Source of the DNA: an uncultured Lachnospiraceae bacterium
GTDB lineage: Bacteria; Bacillota; Clostridia; Lachnospirales; Lachnospiraceae
Direction of reading: 5' to 3'
Assembly (NCBI GenBank): GCA_910585765.1
Contig: CAJUES010000009.1
Coordinates: 18,428 to 82,427 of the forward strand
Length of the DNA: 64,000 nucleotides
Numbering within the stretch: position 1 is the first letter of the stretch; each line of letters starts with the position of its first letter. The translations under genes and the position numbers were made by a program. Under the pieces are notes generated by a model. That model was not told the origin of the DNA and did no database searches. It was given only the letters and a program-made list of their open reading frames with translations. Shown in pieces: positions 24,716 through 34,500 of the stretch.

Positions 24716-25498
24716 CTACACCACTATAAAAGGCTCTCTGATTTCCGCCTTGTAGATCTGCACCCCCGGCAGTTCCCTTTTCATAAACTCTTCCATATAA
24801 GAGATAAAAAGCTTCTCGATGCCGTAATGCCCTGCGTCGATCACGGCAAGCCCCTGCGCCACTGCATCGATCCCTTCATGATGGCCGACATCCCCCGTTA
24901 TCATCGCGTCCGCGCCTGCAGCCAGGGCATCCTGTATAAAACCGCCGCCGGAACCGGGCATCACAGCCACTGTCCTGACAGGGCTATCCAGGTCGCCAAA
25001 CACCCGGACATTCGGCACATGGAACTTTTCCTTCACGAGTCCGGCAAGCGCCTCCACACGCATGCTGTCTTTCAGCTCGCCGACCCTTCCGCAGCCTTCC
25101 TTGGATATGTCGTCCTCATACGTGACGTCCAGCACCCGTCTGTCCTTCAGCGAAAGCTCGTCGGCAGCCGCATCCGCCATCCCCATCACATCGAAATTGG
25201 TGTGCATGGCATAATAGCTGATATCGTTTCGGATCAGTTCACAGACGCGTCTCCCGATAAAATCGTCCGTGTTGACCCGGCTCATCTTCTTGAAGATGAG
25301 CGGATGGTGCGTGAGCAGCAGATCCGCCCCGAGACGCACCGCCTCCCCGATCACGGCATCCGTCGCATCCAGCGCGATGTAAACCGTTCTGACCTCTTTG
25401 TCCCGCCTGCCCGCGAGCAGACCGATATTATCCCACTCCTCCGCAAATTCCGTCGGGGAGAGGGCCTCTAATTTGTCTATGATCTCATAGCATTTCAT
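24716..25498 (-). CDS. Nif3-like dinuclear metal-centre protein
   Basis: The 260-residue protein of the NIF3/YbgI family (PF01784) has metal ligands in LLLTHHPLIFK, the AMHTNFDV motif, and the C-terminal ADAMITGDVGHHEGIDA and DAGHYGIEK motifs. Homologues are often annotated as GTP cyclohydrolase I type 2-like, but the cellular role is unsettled. It follows trmK, as in many Firmicutes. Confidence 0.9.
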   Translation of the reverse strand: MKCYEIIDKLEALSPTEFAEEWDNIGLLAGRRDKEVRTVYIALDATDAVIGEAVRLGADLLLTHHPLIFKKMSRVNTDDFIGRRVCELIRNDISYYAMHTNFDVMGMADAAADELSLKDRRVLDVTYEDDISKEGCGRVGELKDSMRVEALAGLVKEKFHVPNVRVFGDLDSPVRTVAVMPGSGGGFIQDALAAGADAMITGDVGHHEGIDAVAQGLAVIDAGHYGIEKLFISYMEEFMKRELPGVQIYKAEIREPFIVV

Positions 25499-25535
25499 AC
25501 GCGTTCTCCATCATTTGCAGCATTTTCATGCTCCC

Positions 25536-26369
25536 TTATCTGTATCTGAAGTAATAGTACAGGCAGAACACGATGTCGCTCAGCTTCTCGTCGAGCTCCT
25601 GCACGCGGAGCTGCTGCCTGTCTGTCAGCCGTTCCTGGCTGAGCAGATCGTTCCTGATCTTCTCAAAATTCGCCTTCTGCCACAGCAGATACCGCTTTAA
25701 GACCGGGTGCGCCATCGACAGAAGACACGGACCATATGTATCTTGAACCCTTGTAAGCCGCTTCGCCTCTCCCTTTGACGTCTCCGAGATGTTAAACGGC
25801 TGCCTGCTCGCCGGGATCCCATTGATGTACACCCCGCTCTTCCTGCATTTTTGTTCCAGATTCCCACTGATCTGCCATTCCAGCTTTCCGAAGGCGCCCG
25901 GCAGCGCGCGCATCATCGGATAGTATTTGCCGTCCTCGTATATGATATCTTCCTTTTCGACCAGATAACCCTTTTCCCGCAGATAGCCCCGCACCTCCGA
26001 AAGCTCCGACTGGGGCTGCAAAATGACCTGTTTCATCTCCCCGATCAGTTTTTTCCCCTGCTCCAGGATCGATATGACCAGTTTTCCGCCCATCCCGGCA
26101 CAGATGATCCCCTCCGCCTCTCCTTCCCTGAGTGCGCTGACACCATCCGACAACCTGGTCTCTATATAATCCTGCATACAAAAATCTGCTATATTGTGCC
26201 TCGCCCTGTCCAGAGGTCCACTGTTGACGTCCATCGCGATCACATGCCTGCACACTTTACTCCTGACAAGTTCCATCGCGACGTAGCCATGGTCACAGCC
26301 GATATCTGCTATACTTTTGCAGGGCTGCACAAGTCCTGCCACAGCCCTCATCCTATCTGATAACAGCAT
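25536..26369 (-). CDS. trmK: tRNA (adenine(22)-N1)-methyltransferase
   Basis: The 277-residue SAM-dependent enzyme methylates A22 in tRNA. The family start LLSDRMRAVAGLVQPC is followed by motif I, IADIGCDHGYVAMELV, then AMDVNSGPLDRA and ICAGMGGKLVISIL. The C-terminal 80 residues are a coiled coil, as in TrmK. AGGAGAG precedes the ATG. It lies 12 bp downstream of rpoD, the conserved Firmicutes order. Confidence 0.9.
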   Translation of the reverse strand: MLLSDRMRAVAGLVQPCKSIADIGCDHGYVAMELVRSKVCRHVIAMDVNSGPLDRARHNIADFCMQDYIETRLSDGVSALREGEAEGIICAGMGGKLVISILEQGKKLIGEMKQVILQPQSELSEVRGYLREKGYLVEKEDIIYEDGKYYPMMRALPGAFGKLEWQISGNLEQKCRKSGVYINGIPASRQPFNISETSKGEAKRLTRVQDTYGPCLLSMAHPVLKRYLLWQKANFEKIRNDLLSQERLTDRQQLRVQELDEKLSDIVFCLYYYFRYR

Positions 26370-26381
26370 CTGATCGCTCTC

Positions 26382-27497
26382 CTAATCCAAAAAATCCTTT
26401 AGCTTGCGGCTTCTTGAAGGATGACGCAGTTTTCTGAGCGCCTTTGCCTCGATCTGTCTGATGCGCTCTCTTGTGACGTTGAACTCTTTGCCCACTTCCT
26501 CGAGCGTCCGCGCCCTGCCGTCGTCGAGACCGAAACGAAGCCGCAGCACCTTCTGTTCCCTGTCTGTCAGCGTGTCGAGCACCTCGACCAGCTGTTCCTT
26601 TAACAGGGTAAACGCCGCCGCGTCTGCGGGCACAGGGACATTATCATCTTGTATAAAGTCTCCCAGATGACTGTCCTCCTCCTCGCCGATGGGTGTTTCC
26701 AGCGACACAGGCTCCTGCGATATCTTGAGGATCTCTCGCACGCGCTCCTCCGGCATGTTCATCTCCTTGGCGATCTCCTCGGGAGTCGGTTCGCGCCCAA
26801 GCTCCTGGAGCAGCTGCCTGCTCACGCGGATCAGCTTGTTGATCGTCTCGACCATATGAACGGGAATGCGTATCGTCCTCGCCTGGTCCGCGATCGCCCT
26901 GGTGATCGCCTGGCGGATCCACCATGTCGCGTATGTGGAGAATTTGTACCCCTTTCTGTAGTCAAACTTCTCCACAGCCTTGATCAGTCCGAGGTTCCCC
27001 TCCTGGATCAGATCGAGAAACAGCATCCCGCGCCCGACATAGCGCTTGGCAATGCTCACCACCAGACGGAGGTTTGCCTCCGCGAGCCTTTTCTTGGATT
27101 CTTCGTCCCCGAGCTCCATCTTCTTGGCAAGCTCGATCTCCTCGTCGGCACTCAGAAGCGGCACCTTGCCAATCTCCTTGAGATACATTCTGACCGGATC
27201 CTCGATCCCCACGCCGTCCGGCACGGACAGATCGATATTCTCCACATCCATCTCCTCATCGTCCACCAGCAGCAGATCATCGTCAGGCAGGTCATCATCG
27301 TCATCTGTAATGCGAAGCACGTCTACATTATTCTGTTCGAGCGTCTCCAGGATCCGCTCAAACTGCTCCTCCTCGAGCGGCATATCCTTGAAAAAGTCGC
27401 TGATCTCCTGATATTCCAGCACATTTTTCTTCTTCCTTGCCGTCGCCAGAAGCTCTTTCAATTTCGCATCAAATTTTGCTTGTGTGTTTTCATCCAT
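26382..27497 (-). CDS. rpoD: RNA polymerase housekeeping sigma factor
   Basis: This primary sigma-70 factor has 371 residues. An N-terminal region 1.1-like segment is followed by region 1.2 ([20 protein letters not shown]), region 2 ([20 protein letters not shown], with [16 protein letters not shown]), region 3 and region 4 ([15 protein letters not shown], and [20 protein letters not shown]). The ATG at 27497 is spaced properly from GGAGGA; the TTG three codons earlier is too close to that site. The gene order dgt-dnaG-rpoD is the macromolecular-synthesis operon. Confidence 0.96.
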   Translation of the reverse strand: MDENTQAKFDAKLKELLATARKKKNVLEYQEISDFFKDMPLEEEQFERILETLEQNNVDVLRITDDDDDLPDDDLLLVDDEEMDVENIDLSVPDGVGIEDPVRMYLKEIGKVPLLSADEEIELAKKMELGDEESKKRLAEANLRLVVSIAKRYVGRGMLFLDLIQEGNLGLIKAVEKFDYRKGYKFSTYATWWIRQAITRAIADQARTIRIPVHMVETINKLIRVSRQLLQELGREPTPEEIAKEMNMPEERVREILKISQEPVSLETPIGEEEDSHLGDFIQDDNVPVPADAAAFTLLKEQLVEVLDTLTDREQKVLRLRFGLDDGRARTLEEVGKEFNVTRERIRQIEAKALRKLRHPSRSRKLKDFLD

Positions 27498-27532
27498 TCT
27501 GGTCAATCCTCCATACCATATTATTTTTATCC

Positions 27533-29320
27533 TTATTTTAGAGAAATATTCGTTTTGCCAAGTTCTTCCAATGCTTTTTTGCCCTCGACTACCATGCTCA
27601 CCGCCATAATGTCCCCCCCGGACCGGTTCCGGTAATACTCGAAGCTGTTCTTCTTCACACTGCGGAGGATATCGTTGAACGCCCGCTCCATCAGCTGCTC
27701 ATTCTCCAGCTCCGGGAGCGTCGTCGTAAAGAGCGAAGCCGCCTCGCTCTGATCCTTCTCATCCTCAAACATATTGATGATGCCCGCGGGGTTGAACTGG
27801 TTTTTCTCTATATCTTCAAACATACGTTTCGCAACCCTGCTGTACAGCTCTACGGTAAAATCCTCGGCAGAGATGTAGCGCTTGATCTTTGCGTAGAGAT
27901 GCGGGGCATCTGTCAGCCATGTGAGCAGCAGACGCTGTGACCTCCTGGCATGTTCCTCCGGGGTATTTTCTCTTTTGCTCTGTATTCCTGACTTGGGGCG
28001 CTCTGTCTGCACCGCATAGCCGCCTGTCTTTGCCGCCATGTTCACGACCAGTTTCCTCAGAATGTCCTGCCCGATATGGTATTTCTCCGCCACTGCCTCA
28101 AGATAGTTCTCACGCTCCACCTCCTCGCCAAAATCGCAGAGTTTCCGCGCGATCTGATTGTGAAAATTCGTCTTTCCCTCCGGGTCGCCCAGATCAAACT
28201 CACGCTCGAGCATACGGATCTCAAACATAAATGCGTTCTCCGCATGGTCGATGCGCTCCTGAAACGCATCCTGTCCCAGATTCTTGATAAACTCATCGGG
28301 ATCCTTGTAGGGCGACATGCTGATGATCCTGCCCGACATCCCCGCGTCGCGCAGGATCCGGATCGCGCGCAGCGCCGCCTTCACACCTGCACCGTCACTG
28401 TCGTACGCCAGGAGGACATCCTTCGTGTATTTTTTGATCAGCCCAGCCTGCCCCGGGGTGAACGCCGTCCCGAGAGACGCCACCGCCTGTGTAAATCCTG
28501 CCTGGTGCATGCTGATGACATCCATATATCCCTCACATAATATGATATTCCCAGTCCTCGATGTGCGCGCATAGTTCATGCCATACAGATTCCTGCTCTT
28601 GTCAAAGATCTCTGTCTCAGGCGAATTCAGATACTTGGGACCACTGTCCGCATCTCCCATGATACGCCCGCCAAAGCCGATGACGCGGTGGTTGATATCC
28701 TGTATCGGAAACATCACACGGTTCCAGAACTGCGTCGTCGTCCCCCGCCGCTCATCTGTCCTGGCAAGCCCTACATCGCGGATCAGGTCGTCGGTGTAGC
28801 CCTTGTGGCGCAGATACGCCAGCAGTTCTTCTCCCCTTGCCGGCGCGTAGCCGAGCCCGAAGTTCTTGCGCGTCCCGTCCGAGAGCTGACGCTTGTCCAG
28901 ATATTCCTTTGCCTTTGCCCCGCGCTCGCTGCGCAGCATGACATAGTAAAATTTCGCCGCTTCCCTGTTGACCTCCAGCAGCCGCATCCTCCTGCTCTCC
29001 CGCCGCCTCGCCTCCTCTGAGTACTCCGCTTTCGGAAGCTCCACGCCGGCCTTCTCCGCAAGCATCCTCAGCGCCTCCGGGAACGTACAATTCTCATATT
29101 TCATCACGAAAGTGAGCACGTTCCCGCCCTCTCCGCAGCCGAAGCACTTGTAGATCTGCTTTGCACGATTTACGGAAAAAGACGGTGTCTTCTCCCCGTG
29201 AAAAGGGCAGCAGCACATATAGTTGCTGCCCTTTTTCTGCAGTGACACATAACCGGATATCACATCTACAATGTCACTCTTCTGCCTGACTTCCTCGATC
29301 AGTTCCTCCGGATAATACAT
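27533..29320 (-). CDS. dnaG: DNA primase
   Basis: The 595-residue protein lays RNA primers at the replication fork. The CHC2 zinc finger is visible ([15 protein letters not shown] with [10 protein letters not shown]), then the primase core with [14 protein letters not shown] and RVIGFGGR, and the TOPRIM domain ([19 protein letters not shown], with [10 protein letters not shown]). The C-terminal part is the helicase-binding region. It lies 31 bp after dgt and 35 bp before rpoD. Confidence 0.96.
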   Translation of the reverse strand: MYYPEELIEEVRQKSDIVDVISGYVSLQKKGSNYMCCCPFHGEKTPSFSVNRAKQIYKCFGCGEGGNVLTFVMKYENCTFPEALRMLAEKAGVELPKAEYSEEARRRESRRMRLLEVNREAAKFYYVMLRSERGAKAKEYLDKRQLSDGTRKNFGLGYAPARGEELLAYLRHKGYTDDLIRDVGLARTDERRGTTTQFWNRVMFPIQDINHRVIGFGGRIMGDADSGPKYLNSPETEIFDKSRNLYGMNYARTSRTGNIILCEGYMDVISMHQAGFTQAVASLGTAFTPGQAGLIKKYTKDVLLAYDSDGAGVKAALRAIRILRDAGMSGRIISMSPYKDPDEFIKNLGQDAFQERIDHAENAFMFEIRMLEREFDLGDPEGKTNFHNQIARKLCDFGEEVERENYLEAVAEKYHIGQDILRKLVVNMAAKTGGYAVQTERPKSGIQSKRENTPEEHARRSQRLLLTWLTDAPHLYAKIKRYISAEDFTVELYSRVAKRMFEDIEKNQFNPAGIINMFEDEKDQSEAASLFTTTLPELENEQLMERAFNDILRSVKKNSFEYYRNRSGGDIMAVSMVVEGKKALEELGKTNISLK

Positions 29321-29350
29321 CTATATCCCACTCTCTTTCCTATCTGTCGT

Positions 29351-30358
29351 CTAATATCCCATCCAGAATTTCGGTATATAGATCTCTTCATATAGAGAGA
29401 TCGCAAATCTGTCCGTCATGGAGCTTATGTAATCACAAACAACCTTTTCGCGCGGCTCCCCCCGCAGTCCCAGCTCCACAAAAAACTTCGGCAGCGCATC
29501 TGTATGCCTCATATAGTACTCATACAGCGTCTTGACCAGTGCCACCGCCTTGAGCTCCTCACACTTTGCCACCGGATTGCTGTACACCTTATCATACATG
29601 AAACGGCGCAGATTGCGCATCCCTAGCTCCACTTCGTCAGACATCCGCACATCATCTGTGCCCTTGCTCTGCGTGACGATATCGTGTATGAAATTGTTGA
29701 GCCGCTCCCTGGGGCTGTAGCCGACGATCTCGCCGATCTCCCGCGGTATGTCCCTCGCTCTCAGGATGCCCGCCCTGACGGCATCGTCCATATCGTGATA
29801 TGTATATGCGATCTTGTCTGAAAAGCGGACCACTTTTCCCTCCAGCGTCGACGGCATGCTCGAAGTCTGGTGGTTGCGCATCCCATCCCGCACTTCCCAG
29901 GTCAGGTTCAGACCTTCGCCGTCCTTTTCGAGTATTTCCACGGTGCGCACACTCTGCTCATTGTGTCTGAACCCGTAGGGACAGATCTCGTTCAGCGCGC
30001 GCTCCCCTGCATGTCCAAAAGGCGTGTGTCCTAAGTCGTGTCCCAGCGCGATCGCCTCCACAAGCTCCTCGTTCAACTGCAGCGCCCTCGCGATCGTCCG
30101 CGCGTTCTGTGCCACCTCGAGTGTGTGTGTCAGCCTTGTTCTGTAATGGTCGCCCTCCGGCGACAAAAAAACCTGTGTCTTGTCCTTGAGACGCCGAAAC
30201 GACTTGGAATGAAGGATCCTGTCCCTGTCTCTCTGAAACACAGGTCTGATATCGCACTGCTCTTCCTCCCTGTCCCTGCCCTTTGACCTGGCGCTGAGTG
30301 TGGCATATGGACTCAGATATTCGCCTTCCCACTGTTCAAGATTTTCCCGTATCGTCAT
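29351..30358 (-). CDS. dgt: dGTPase-family deoxynucleotide triphosphohydrolase
   Basis: The 335-residue HD-domain enzyme releases triphosphate from dNTPs. Motifs: SKSFRRLKDKTQVF, RTRLTHTLEVAQNAR (first His), IALGHDLGHTPFGHAGE (HD) and IAYTYHDMDDA (final Asp). The length fits the short bacterial Dgt type. It begins the macromolecular-synthesis group in this genome and probably tunes the dNTP supply next to primase. Confidence 0.93.
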   Translation of the reverse strand: MTIRENLEQWEGEYLSPYATLSARSKGRDREEEQCDIRPVFQRDRDRILHSKSFRRLKDKTQVFLSPEGDHYRTRLTHTLEVAQNARTIARALQLNEELVEAIALGHDLGHTPFGHAGERALNEICPYGFRHNEQSVRTVEILEKDGEGLNLTWEVRDGMRNHQTSSMPSTLEGKVVRFSDKIAYTYHDMDDAVRAGILRARDIPREIGEIVGYSPRERLNNFIHDIVTQSKGTDDVRMSDEVELGMRNLRRFMYDKVYSNPVAKCEELKAVALVKTLYEYYMRHTDALPKFFVELGLRGEPREKVVCDYISSMTDRFAISLYEEIYIPKFWMGY

Positions 30359-30518
30359 GATGCTCCCCCGCTCAGGAACTGTCGAGATCCTGTCGTGAGT
30401 GACCTGCCAGCAGTTCCTTTCTCCATACCAATTGAAAAAATCGAAAAAACACTTACCTATTTATTATATTCCGCACGGATCTGCGAATTCCTTTTTTTCT
30501 TTTATTTTACAGATATTT

Positions 30519-31388
30519 CTACAGATTATTGTGAAATTCCAGCTCGACGTAATCCCCCATCGCATGTTCCGCTTTGACAAAAAGGATCAGGTGATTGTCC
30601 CTGATCGCCGAATATCCTGTCGGCACCATCTCCGAACTGTCAAAATCAATATCATAGTCCAGCAGCATGATCGCATAGTCTGTCATGGCGCCATTGTTCA
30701 GAAACGCTGAGAAATCTCCCGGCTCCACGCCTTCATTGATGATCGTGTAGCCCTCAGACAGCTCTAAGCTGCTCACGACCAATGCCATGTCCGCGAAGTC
30801 TTTCAGCCGGACATTCTTTCCGGTATTCAGATCAATGTTGAGCGTCCTGACGATATTGTTGGGGTATGCGCTGTTTGCATGATACACTGTTCCCCTGAAA
30901 ATGAACGAAACGACGGCGCTCCCCTTCGTGGCTGTCTCATACTTTAGTTCCAGGGAGCTCAGATCGCCGGCAGCGCGATGGTCTGTTGCCGCCGCTCTGA
31001 TCCGCTCATTGATCTCCTGCTGTCTCCCCTGGTCTGCCATCCCTGTCAGCTGTGGGTATTCCACCCTGACAGCGCCCTCCTCGTACACAGCCGTCTCTAT
31101 ACCATACTCACAGGCAGCATTTTCGCCCGCGATGCGGTCCGCGTACGGTGTGACCGCCTCTGCCTCCGGCTCTGTGACCGGTGCGCTCTCTGTCTCCGGC
31201 TCTGCCGTCTCTGTCCCGTCTGCCGCCGGCTCATTGCGCACGATCACCTGCGACTTGTCATTGCTCAGGATCGCGTCGTAATCCTCCACGATCAGCTCCT
31301 GATCCTTTTTGCCCGCATTTCCGCCACAGCCTGCTGCCGCCAGCATGATGACCGTGAGGATGCAGCCGATTACCATGTACTTTCTCAT
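30519..31388 (-). CDS. Lipoprotein with DUF4163/DUF3298-like domains
   Basis: The start was placed at ATG 31388 because the next residues form a lipoprotein signal (KYMVIGCILTVIMLAAAGC). Mature length is about 270 residues: a low-complexity linker of E, T and V, then IETAVYEEGAVRVEYPQL and, later, TLNIDLNTGKNVRLKDFA, the pattern of the DUF3298 family found in RsiV-like anti-sigma factors and other surface proteins. No function is proven. It lies 155 bp downstream of the large VWA protein gene. Confidence 0.7.
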   Translation of the reverse strand: MRKYMVIGCILTVIMLAAAGCGGNAGKKDQELIVEDYDAILSNDKSQVIVRNEPAADGTETAEPETESAPVTEPEAEAVTPYADRIAGENAACEYGIETAVYEEGAVRVEYPQLTGMADQGRQQEINERIRAAATDHRAAGDLSSLELKYETATKGSAVVSFIFRGTVYHANSAYPNNIVRTLNIDLNTGKNVRLKDFADMALVVSSLELSEGYTIINEGVEPGDFSAFLNNGAMTDYAIMLLDYDIDFDSSEMVPTGYSAIRDNHLILFVKAEHAMGDYVELEFHNNL

Positions 31389-31543
31389 ACTCTTATCCTT
31401 TCTAATTTTACCAAAAGCAGGACTCTGCACTCCCGCCCATAAGGTGATATTGCAAAAATACCCCCTGCCCGGAACATAAAGCTGTTCTATCACTGTTTGC
31501 CCGCGTAAACAGTAACCTTTGCTCCAAAACAGGGGATATTTTC

Positions 31544-34500
31544 TCATACATTCCGATCGTCCTTTTTCTTTAACAGCTGTGAGGTATCCAGTGTCTGCTC
31601 TGACGGCTTCGCTTTCTTCTGCCGCTCTTGCTTTTTATGTGCCTTCGCCGCTTTTGCAGTCTGCACTTCCTCTGTTTCCGACACTTGTGTCACAGGAGAT
31701 TCCCGCGTCACAGGCTCTCCCTGCGCAGCATTCCCGGCAGACCTCCCTCGCCATTTTGTCATAAACGCGGTCCGTCTCGGCACATACTGGAAACGCCGCA
31801 TTGCCACATCAAGTACAAACAGGCAGACCGCGAGCGCCAGCAGCCAGTTTGTCAGCGGATAGCTCTCCCGCGCTTTCGTGGAAAGCCGTGTCCAGACAGG
31901 CTCCTGCTCCGTGATGATCCTGCCGTACTCCTCCGCGAACTTCACATATGCGTCCGTGCTCACATCAAACTTATATTCGTCCGAAAACTGCACTGCCGCG
32001 GCAGTGGTCACATAGTTTTGGATCGCCCCGTCTTCCATGCGGCGTATATTAAAGTGGTACAGACCTGTCTGCGGTGTGGCGATCTCTGCCGTATATTTTC
32101 CGGGAGCCGTCGCGTGAAGTTTTTCCTCTGCCGTCTCCCCGTTCGGATCGATGACTGTCACCAGAATCTCCGTCGCGCTGTCATAATCGCTGGTCTGATA
32201 GTCCACCGCTGTCCGCTCACCTGCTGTCACCACATTCACGCTGTCCTCCCCCATGCCGGCATTTCCGGTGGCATAATCCACGATGCGCTTCCACAGCTGC
32301 ACATAGTCCTCCTGTCCGGCAAAAGCACCCGTCCACTCTCCGGTGACATCGCTGTTCCACGCCGCTGTCCGCCCCAGCCCATACTGCCACACTGTCAGGA
32401 TCGGATCACCCTTCTCCCCGGACACGATCACCGGGCTGGAGGCCGTCTTTGGCGTCGCAGAGACATACCCGTAAAGCATCGGCCAACCGCCTGGAAACAG
32501 GCTGCCCGTCAACTCATGCCCCTGCTGTACAGACAGCGAAAAGACGCCGTTCTGGATATAGCTGTCGCCCCCTAAGAAAACCTCCTGCGCAAAAATCTTT
32601 GGTATGTCGCTGGATTCATCCGAATAGTAGTATCTGCCGCCGCAATTGTCCGCCAGATACTCCAACAGCCTTGTGTCCGATCCGTCACCGACCGCCACGG
32701 TGGACAGCGTGATATCGCTGTCTATGCAGTCACCGATCACGTCCGCGAAATTGCCAGTCTCACCCATGCCGTCTGTCAGCAGCACGATATGTTTGATCGA
32801 AGCCTCACTCCCGGCGAGCACTGTGACTGCCTCCTGCAGTGCAGGCTTGATCGTCGTGCCGCCGCCGTCGCTGATCTGCCTGATCGCGTCCTTGATCGCG
32901 GTTTTGTCATCCGCCAGCCGAAGCGCCACCTGCCAGTCATACTTGTCATCAAAAGTCAGAACGCCCACATAATCCGAGTCGTTCAGATTATCAACGGCAA
33001 CCTCCGCCGCCCTGACAGCGATGTCCAGATTGCTGATGCCGTGATTCCCCTCACGGCTCGTCATACTGCCGGAGCGGTCGATCACCATGACCATCGCCAT
33101 CGTCGGCATCTCGTTCACGCCCCGAAGCTGCATGTCCACCGGCAGCACTGTCTCCAGCACCGTATCACGGTAGCCCCCCAGCGCAAAGCTGTCCTCGCCG
33201 CCGCAGCAGACGAACCCGCACCCGTAATCCTTCACATATGTCTCCAGATTGTCCAGAAACTTCTCCGGCAAATCGTCAATATACGTGTCCACCAGTATGA
33301 TCGACTTGTAATCCAGCATATCGTTGATGCTGACCGGCGCATTCCGCGCGGAGACTACATTGTGATCGCAGCCCGCCGCGCTCAGCACAGCGGCGAAATG
33401 GGATGTGCTGACATCACGCCCTGAAATGACCAGCACCCTCGGCGGTGCCTCCACCACAGAGTAGGCGCTGAACATATCATTCTCCTGACAGGTGTCCCCC
33501 TGTGCCTGCACCTGCACCCGCATATTTTCCGTCGCACCGCTGTCCGCATCGGCGGCAACCTGCGCGCTGAATACAAACCGGTTGCTCCCCCTATTCAAGT
33601 GCACACTGTTTGCCGCTGTCTGGCTGCTCCCGCTGTAGAGCGCGATCACCGCATCCGTGTCGTAATTGCTCTCCACCAGCACAGTGACCGAATACTTATC
33701 GCCCGGATGCAGATACGCCGGAAGCGTCACATTGTCAATATAGGCATCGCGCGTCTCCTCGTTTTCGTACAGCAGCGTCAGGAATTCCGCCTGACCTGCC
33801 GTCAACGCCTGCGCCATATTGCGGATATCGCCCCTGGTCTCCCTGCCGTCGGTGAGCACCACAAGCCGCTTGCTGTACTCCCCGGGGATCAGCGTGAGCG
33901 CCTTGGACACCGCCTCCTCAAAATTGGTTGCCGCCTTCTCCGGAACCGTCATCAGCCCGCCATAATGGCGCTCCGATGTCAGAAACTGCTCCACGAGCGC
34001 GTCCTTTCCAAAGGTCACGATGCCATAGGCATTGCCGGAAGGCATCTTTGCAATCGTCTCCTGCAGATACTTCTGCGCCTCGTCGAGATGCCCCTCATTG
34101 CTGTTTGACAGATCGACCAAAAAGACGGTCGCAGTCCTGCCGCTGCCCTTGTGGATCCGTATGCCCAAAAATGCCAGCAGCACACACACAAACACCACGC
34201 CGCGCACCGCGAGATAAAATTTCCCCTGATAGCGCATCTGGCGCACATAGACGATCCACTCGATCCCTAAAAGCACCAATGCCAGCAGGATAAAAAGATG
34301 CCGGATCGTCTGCTTTACCTTCTGCTGCCGCACTGCGTCAGAACTGTTCGTTGAAAGATCTTCCAGCTCCGCCATGATCCTGCCGTCCGACTCCGTGGCA
34401 GTCTGAAAACGCACCACGTAGTTTTCCTGATACGCCCCGTCTCCGATCGTGTACAGCCCCGCCTTTCCCGGGCGGCTCTCAAACTGGCTCCTGTCAATCT